Below the pieces are notes generated by a model. It ran no database searches. It saw only the letters and a list, made by a program, of their open reading frames with translations, and was not told the DNA's origin. A program made the position numbers and the translations under genes. A stretch of DNA of 64,000 bases from contig JACSYO010001675.1 in assembly GCA_016806645.1 (NCBI GenBank), positions 62,001 through 126,000 of the forward strand. The letters are read 5' to 3'. Below are positions 57,322 to 64,000 of the stretch, piece after piece; position 1 is the stretch's first letter, and each line of letters begins with the position of its first letter. Origin of the DNA: Ophiodon elongatus. Taxonomy: Eukaryota > Chordata > Actinopteri > Perciformes > Hexagrammidae.

Positions 57322-57565
57322 CAGATTCCTTGACATTTGATTTGTCATATAAACTCTGATGAGAAGCACTTAATATCTACAGAAAATGGATGAAAGCAAA
57401 GTCAACAGAACAAAAAGTGAAGAGGAAAGTTCAACCATGTTGTAAACAGATAAAGATGTCATTACTTGGATCTGTAAAAACCACCAGACATGTTTTCACA
57501 CTGGCCCTGAATGCAGCATTATGTGATCCAGGGGTTGTGCTCCAGGTGGTCCTGTCTGTCAGAGC

Positions 57566-57639
57566 TTATGTCACCTCCACCACCTGCCTCAGCTCCTCTA
57601 TTAGTGGAGCCAACTCCTTCTCCAGACTCATGATCAGCC
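57566..57639 (-). CDS. lamtor3: LAMTOR3 last exon
   Basis: Codes LIMSLEKELAPLIEELRQVV then EVT and TAA (57568-57566). Acceptor TGTGTCCTCAG; the first two bases complete a Gly codon. Confidence 0.95.
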
Positions 57640-60600
57640 CTGAGGACACACAGTGGAGCGGCATTACTAACATGTCAACTCAACATACACCCCATCTCAC
57701 AGTCATCAGCATATTATTAACTCCTCGGACTCCCTGACCTTCCCTCTAGCGCCACCATGCTGTTATTCAGTCCTGCTGGGAGGCTCAGCGAGCAGCTGGA
57801 TCATCCGTAATTAACGGTGCAGGGCTTTAGGCCTTTTGACCTCTACTTTCTCGGGATGCCACGAGATTACACCCGACATTTCACAAGAACAGATATTTGT
57901 CGCTGTGATCTGTGTGTGATCGGTGCATGCCTGAACCCTTTCACCACTATACACCATAGCAGTCATGTCCAGTGTGCTGGGTGGGGGGATCCTGATGTGG
58001 GAGTGGTCTAAATGGTCAGTCGGGTCTGTAACAGACATCTGCAGAGCCTCTGAATAAGACACACAGACTGACAGGCAATGAAATATTATATGAAAATAGA
58101 AGAGAAAACTACTCACTAAAACTAAACATTGCTAACTGACAGAACATGTGTTCTATATGATGAATTGAAAAAACTAGATCAAGTTCAAATAATAATAATA
58201 ATTAAAGCTGCAAGCAGCGATGTACGGGTCCTCGCACCTTTGCGCACGTCGGGGGTGCTGGCGGGATGCCGGCTCATGCGGCCCAGAATGTCTCCGACCA
58301 TCGGACAACGCGACAACATGAGCAATTCATGTAAAACTCAAAATGGCCGGCTTCTGATACGGTTTGGAGCATGGTCCCAAGAGACTTATTTCTAAGTTTA
58401 CATGTGTTGCATACGCCTACCAAATTTTGTATATTTTTGTCAAACGTACTGCGAGGGCTGCTTTGTCGAATTTTGTCGGAATTTTGTTGGAATTTTGTTG
58501 ACATTTTGTAGGGGGCGCTATCGAGCCGATTCTTAATTTTAAAGCATTCCAAACATATCATATAACTACATTTAGGTCATTATATGTGTGTGCTATGTTT
58601 TAATCTGTTTTGAGCATGTTTAGCCCCTCAAAAACATATTTGTTTTTCATGGCGAAGAGGGAGTTGCTACAGCAACAGCCTTCGACGAAACAACAACATT
58701 TTGATAACTTTTAATCACTAAGGTTTTTACATTGTACTGACCAAATTTGAAGTATATCTGATGATTTACCTAGGAGGAGTTCGTTCAAATAAAGAGCCAA
58801 GAAATAGGCAAAATGGCCGACTTCCGGTACGGTTTAGAGCATGGTACCAGGAGACTTTCTTTTAAGCCTACATGTGATACATATGCCTACTACATTTTGT
58901 CTATCTATGTCAAACGTACTGCGAGGGCTGCTTTGTCAAAATTTTGTAGAGGGCGCTATCGAGCAACCTTTCCACTCTGAAGCATTAAAATCATTTCAGG
59001 TAACTATATTTATGACTTTAAATGTGTGTGCCAAGTTTAGTTTCGTTTCAAGCATGTTTAGTCCCTCAAAAGCACCTTCGTTGTTGACGGCGAAGCATGG
59101 GTCGCCACGGCAACTGTGTTACACGAAAGCTCAAAAGCTTTGTGAGCTGGCATTATGAACTTCTTACATATGTGTGGTAGTAATTTGATATCGATCTGAT
59201 TTACGTACTAAGAGAAACAGGCCAAAGTATAGAGGCTTTAACTTCCTGTTACCAGTAGGTGGCGCTAAGACTTTGATTAAAAATTGGACTGCACTTGTCT
59301 TCAAGCCTGGAGTCTCATCAAACATGGGAAATTAGGAAAGGATCTGATAATGTGGAGTTGAGTGAAATCGGTTTATTCGTTCACGGCGAAGGATCAAAGT
59401 TCGCAGAGCCGCAACATCGCCGCCCTTGAAACGAATTCTTACAATCTTCACAATGAAGCATTAGCAAAGTCTTAAGGCTTTTCTGACAAACTTTGAAAGG
59501 GATCTGGTGAATTTGCTAGGAGGAATAGATCAGAGTATAAAACTTGTCATTTTCTTTTGCCAATAGGTGGCGCTCTGATATTGTGAAACGTTTTGCATTG
59601 AAATGCACTCAGGCCTTAACTACCATCATGTACAAGAACTTTCGGGCAAATTGGATAATGTACCTTGGAGTTACAGCAACATCCACTTTTGTGGCGAACC
59701 GCAAGAAATGGGCGTATACTTGGAGCCCCACAACGTCAGGGCCGTTCAAAGAGAACTCGCCATTTTGATAACTTTTCATCATCAACGTCTTCAGATCATT
59801 CTGACCAAATTTGAAGTTGATTACATGAATTCTGTAGGAGGAGTTTGTTCATGTACAACTTCTGAAAATGATGGAAAATGGCTTAAAATGCAGAAATTGG
59901 GCAATTTACTGCATCACCCCCTAGTGTTTGAATATAATGAAAATGACAGAGTAAGTTAAAGGAAGCGATGTGGACATATGCTACACATTTGGTGATGATA
60001 GGCCAAGTGATTTGGATGTTACGTGGATTGAAAACTAAGACACGCCCCTGAGAAGTTGATTGGTCCTTTTTGTTCTCAACACAATGAGATATCAACAAGC
60101 TTTTGATAACTTGTGATGACATTGAACCAATAATGAACCACATAACATTTTGTAAGAATCGGAACCAGCGTTTAGGAGGATTTGGAAATAATGTGTTTTT
60201 CACAAAATTCAAAATGGTGGAAAATCTAAGTAGGCGGAGCTTAATGTTACCATGTACCTTTTTTTGTAGAACAGACGGTCCCGGACATGTGTGTCGAATT
60301 TCAAGTCAATTGGTGATTGGGGGCGAATTGCATTGGCTTTCAAAAGAAAAAAAATTCTAGGGGGCGCTATAGAGACATTTCTTTCTACCCAAATGCGAGA
60401 CCCCTAAAATATCAAATTTTCCACCCGTCCTGATATGCATGTCAACTTTGGGAACTTTTCAGATATGATAAAGCCCCCAAAAAGGCAGTTAGATTGCAGA
60501 ATAATAATAATAGGAATAATAAACATTCCAGTTTCAATAGGGTCCTCTCGGACCGACTTCGTTGGTGCTCGGACCCTAATAATTTGTGGAGAGATTATTT

Positions 60601-63600
60601 GTCACTGAAGATAAAGTCACAAAATATTATTTATACTGATGACAGAAATATCTGCTTCAGGAGTGCTACATTAGTTATGTTTTTTAAATATTATATTAAT
60701 GTTAGAAAAGAGATACAATAAAGTAAAATATACTAACCTCTATAAGTTATATGTCTCTAACAGAATATTATAGGAATATTTACAAAAATGAATACACATA
60801 TTTTTGATGGGCCTTTTAGGTTTCAGTACTTGTTGATAGGGTTCCCTACACTGCTGCTGACTTCATGGAATACATTTAAAACACTTCATAACAAACGACA
60901 TGGAAAGATTGATATTTTCAAGCACCAGATTTGAAATTGGTTAAGTAATAGGAAATAAGTGGACACATGATCAATGAAAGATTGTACCTGTGTTGGCGTT
61001 ACTGCTAGCAATGAAACTGATGACGAGTGGTAACCGATTGAACTGCACAATCTGTTCAACACAGAGACACAGCACACACATGACGGATTATTAGAGGCTC
61101 ATCTAAAACTCAAACATGAGAGGCAATAGTCACATGACTGGTGGCCTGCTGTGTCAGCAGCCTTAGGACAGGTTTGGACTGAAGGCCTAAGAATCATCCA
61201 GCAGACCGTTGTAGCCTGGTTGATGCTGAAATACTCAGGGAAGTGACGTTAACCACTCCACCTTCCTTTATAAAACATGTTGTAATGCAGAGTCTGAGGA
61301 GGTTCTTACAATGTTTAATCACTCAATGCAATCTAATCCAGACCAACCTCCAACCTTCCATTTGAAGTTACACTTTAGAGAAACTGCTGTACATTCAATT
61401 CAACAATTCTATGAACTGAAACAATAAATTGGAAATGTTTCAATGTGGCTTTGGGGCCAATCATAGCACTGAGTTAGCCCAAGTAAAAGTAGTAGATGAC
61501 ATCAGGATACATTTGGATGCGAATAAACCTTTAGTGGCGGTACTACTCGATCAGAGTACTGCTTTTGATCCAGCTGATCACTAAATTATTTTAAACATTA
61601 CACTGTACTGCTGGGAACTGTCTTTAACTGCTAATCCTCTTATTTTTCTGGCAGAGTTCCTTGTTGCAGCAGTTCGGAGTATCCGGCCTTCTTGGAGTCG
61701 GCGGGAGGGGTCCTGGAAAGGGCGGGAGGGGTCCTGGAAAGGGCGCCTCCTGCCGACTCAGACTTCAACGCTCATGTGGGCAATGACAGAGAAACCTGGC
61801 GAGGAGTGATTTGGAGGAATGGCTTGCCCGATCTGAACCTGAGTGGTGTCTCGCTACTGGACTTCTGTACTAGCCATGGTTTGTCCATAATGAACACCAT
61901 GTTCGAACATAAGGTGGCTCATAAGCGTACCTGGTACCAGAACACCTTAGGCCGGAGATCAATGATCGACTTTGTAATCGTAGCATCTGATCTGCGGCCG
62001 TATGCCTTGGACACTCAGGTGAAGAGGAGCAGAGCTGTCAACTGATCACCACCTGGTGGTGAGTTGGATCCAGCCGGGTTGAAAGACCTGGCAAGCCCAA
62101 ACGTGTAGTGAGGGTGAACTGAGAACATCTGGCGGAGGATCCTGTCGGGGAGGTCTTCAACTTCCACCTCTGGAAGAACTTCTCACACATCCCGAGGGAC
62201 ACTGGGGACATGGAATCCAAGTGGACCATGTTCAAAGCCTCTATTGTGGACGCGGCCGCTAGGAGCTGTGGTCGGAAGGTCATCGGTGCCTGTTGTCTGG
62301 AGGACATGTTGGTCGGGTCCCCCCCCATATCCCTGGTGGAGGCCGCTAAGGTAGTCAAAAAGCTCCTTGGTGGCAAGGCGCCGGGGGTGGATGAGATCCG
62401 CCCTGAGATGCTGAAGGCGCTGGACATTGTTGAGCTGTCTTGGCTGACACACCTTTTCAATGTCGCATGGGGGTCGGGAACAGTGCCCATGGGCTGGTGG
62501 ACCGGGGTGGTGGTTCCCATTTTCAAAAAGAGGGACCGGAGAGTGTGCTTGAATTATCGGGGTATCACACTACTCAGCCTCCTGGGAAAAGCTTATGCCA
62601 GGGTGCTGGAAAGGAGGCTCCGACCGTTTGTCGAACCTCAGAGTCAAGAGGAGCAGTGCGGATTCCGTCCCGGTCGTGGAACAGTGAACCAGCTCTTTAC
62701 CCTCGCAAGACTGCTGGAGGGGTCCTGGGAGTTTGCCTAACCAGTCTACATGTGCTTTGTGGAATTGGAGAAGGCTTTCTCCGGGTCCCTCTGGGGTTTT
62801 TGTGGGGGGTGCTGGGGGAGTATGGGGTACCGGACCCGTTGCAACGGGCCATCCGGTCTCTGTACGACTGCAGTAGGAGCTGTGTTTGTATTCTCAGGTG
62901 GGAGACCCCGGGGAAGACCAAGAACACGCTGGAGGGATTACATCTCCCAGCTGGCCTGGGAATGCCTCGGGATCCCCCAGAATGAGCTGGAAAATGTTGC
63001 AGGTGAGAGGGAAGCCTGTGGCCTGCTGCCACCGCGACCCGACCCTGGATAAGCGGATGAAAGTGCATGGATGGATGGACAAGTTAGAAATACATCAGCT
63101 CTTTCCATAGGTAGCAGATGACACACAGCCTTCTGGGGTGGTGTCTCCTGATGACACAGGACCTAACCACTCCCTTGCTAAAGGTATTTTAGATATTAAC
63201 TAATGCAGACTGGACTAATGCTCCCCTATCTGTTCTACCCTAAAAAGTTCTAAATGCAGCCTCTGCAGCCAAGGCCCAAAAGCAGAGAAGACATTACACC
63301 TGTATCAAAGTCCTGATGTTGGTGGCAGTTTTCATATTGAATTTAAATGATTTGACTTATTTTCAAAGCATTCATGGTCTTGTCCAGGCTTTTATGTCTC
63401 AAATGCTTCCAGTGTTTGAACCAGTACTACTCCTCAGGTTAAAATTGTTTTAGTCTTTTCCATTCCACACTTGGTATGTCCTATTATCATCTGTGAAGCT
63501 CTTTGAACTGCACTGACCTTCATGAAAGTTGTTATACAAATAAGATAGATAGATGTGTGGAACAGCTGGAGTCAGATATATAATCAATAGTCACGTACAA

Positions 63601-64000
63601 ACAATGGTATTTACCAAAGAAGATGAGCGCTGAGAATGTGTACACCTTACACAGACCTCAGACCAGCGTAGACAGTTTTCTAGAGATAGCTGCAGGTGAT
63701 GAGGAGATCAAGTTTTGAGGTAATTTGCCAATTTTATTGATTTTGTTATTTTGCAACGTTCTGTAAAATGGAAATCAAGGGCACATTTATACATTTAGTT
63801 TTCAACTATTTATGAGTGATGAATTTCATCATTCTGTGTATGTACACTTGAACTGTGAAGCACTTTGTTGAGTCGGTTTCAATATGAGCTCGATAGAAGA
63901 ATCATGATCATCCTTCGGAGATGTTACCTGGTAGGTGTTGTAGTAGCAGATGATGCTCTTGTTCTTGGAGAGGCCCAGCTTGCTGCCCTGATCTGTGGCC
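57566..64000 (-). CDS. lamtor3: LAMTOR3 (MP1), Ragulator subunit; last three coding exons, 5' part outside window
   Basis: Roadblock-fold subunit of the lysosomal Ragulator complex, which recruits Rag GTPases and mTORC1, and a MEK1/ERK scaffold partner. Minus-strand exons: 63928-64000 (partial), 60988-61051 and 57566-57639, joined in phase with GT-AG introns. They code the C-terminal 69 residues: ATDQGSKLGLSKNKSIICYY NTYQ, then IVQFNRLPLVISFIASS and NANTG, then LIMSLEKELAPLIEELRQVV and EVT-stop. This is almost identical to the end of the 124-residue human protein. The gene faces DAPP1 tail to tail, as in human 4q23, supporting orthology. The N-terminal half lies beyond 64000. Confidence 0.95.
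58185..60590 (+). repeat. degenerate fish repeat, copy 2 (2.4 kb), in LAMTOR3 last intron
   Basis: Starts AAAGCTGCAAGCAGCGATG and CCTCGCACCTTTGCGCAC; ends GACCGACTTCGTTGGTGC and TCGGACCCTAATAAT. Inside, a unit of about 468 bp (AAAATGGCC, TACTGCGAGGGCTGCTTTGT, GGGGGCGCTATCGAGC) occurs at 58342 and again at 58810. GGTGGCGCT recurs near 59260 and 59566. It has no terminal inverted repeats and no coding frame that I recognise. A+T-rich flanks (ATAATAATAATTAAAG and CTAATAATT). Confidence 0.75.
60988..61051 (-). CDS. lamtor3: LAMTOR3 penultimate exon
   Basis: 64 bases coding IVQFNRLPLVISFIASSNAN and Thr plus one base of Gly. Acceptor TGTTGAACAG, donor GTACAA. Confidence 0.95.
61400..61670 (+). mobile_element. 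old LINE RT remnant, left part
   Basis: Reads FQCGFGANHSTELAQVKVVD, DIRIHLDANKPLVAVLLDQS and TAFDPADH, the RT region around the first catalytic Asp of a CR1/L2-group LINE, diverged from the L2 copies in this window. It is interrupted by the RTE copy at 61671 and seems to continue at 63170. Confidence 0.75.
61671..63078 (+). mobile_element. RTE-clade LINE, copy 2, internally deleted
   Basis: Begins in the endonuclease with a duplicated GGAGGGGTCCTGGAAAGGGC, then DFNAHVGND, TNTMFEHK-like MNTMFEHKVAHKRTW and GRRSMIDFVIVASDL. After VDAAARSCGRKV it skips to the RT fingers (frame 62210-62740: KKLLGGKAPGVDEIRPEML, NYRGITLLSLLGKAYARVLE, EEQCGFRPGRG), then from about 62895 jumps to RGRPRTRWRDYISQLAWE. 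The YADD palm is absent. It ends with (ATGG)n at 63066-63078. Confidence 0.85.
63079..63545 (+). mobile_element. old LINE remnant, right part
   Basis: Around 63255-63440 the sequence reads NAASAAKAQKQRRHYT and FQSIHGLVQAFMSQML, recalling the post-RT region of L2-group LINEs (compare KTKRRDHITPVL at 49150). It ends near a GATA-like tail (ATAAGATAGATAGAT, 63539). Probably the same element as 61400-61670, split by the RTE insertion. Confidence 0.6.
63928..64000 (-). CDS. lamtor3: LAMTOR3 upstream exon, cut by window end
   Basis: Codes ATDQGSKLGLSKNKSIICYY and NTYQ, ending at a codon boundary with donor GTAACA. Its 5' side runs past 64000. Confidence 0.95.

Noticed and set aside
57390..57737. 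115-codon plus-strand frame
   Set aside because: Antisense shadow of the LAMTOR3 last exon and its flanks.

Overview
The window looks like a repeat-rich piece of a teleost fish genome. It holds exons of two vertebrate genes, and the gene bodies and surroundings are packed with fish-type LINEs, piggyBac-like elements, solo LTRs and satellite DNA. Species cannot be told from the sequence; a percomorph-like fish is an inference from the repeat families.

Bases 1-30750 form a heterochromatin-like block. Most of it is a tandem satellite with a monomer of about 182-186 bp, with at least two sequence variants and higher-order periods of about 369 and 1649 bp. It is interrupted by an L2-clade LINE (esterase ORF1, endonuclease/RT ORF2) in several truncated copies. 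Three LINE copies carry a piggyBac-like transposon, or part of it, in the same place in their 5' UTR, so one composite (satellite + LINE + piggyBac) was copied along with the array. Satellite orientation is + up to 17730, - from 19501 to 20765, + again at 23764 and - from about 24190 to 25690. A 13-bp ACGT-rich minisatellite (25695-26880) and an inverted pair of LINE copies (26881-30131) close the block.

Bases 32027-44213 hold DAPP1 (Bam32) on the + strand. Nine coding exons with canonical splice sites give an uninterrupted 247-residue SH2-PH adaptor. Its introns contain small transposons, microsatellites and hairpins.

Bases 44214-57315 are intergenic. They hold a degenerate fish repeat interrupted by an RTE-clade LINE, which is itself interrupted by a nearly full-length 4.8-kb L2 LINE flanked by a 19-bp target-site duplication. 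A solo LTR with 4-bp duplication follows.

Bases 57316-64000 hold the last three exons of LAMTOR3 on the - strand (the gene continues past the window end), with a second copy of the fish repeat and RTE/L2 LINE remnants in its introns. DAPP1 and LAMTOR3 are tail to tail, as in human 4q23, which supports both calls. DAPP1 acts in PI3K signalling at the plasma membrane and LAMTOR3 in the Ragulator complex on lysosomes; their adjacency is conserved synteny and not a functional operon.
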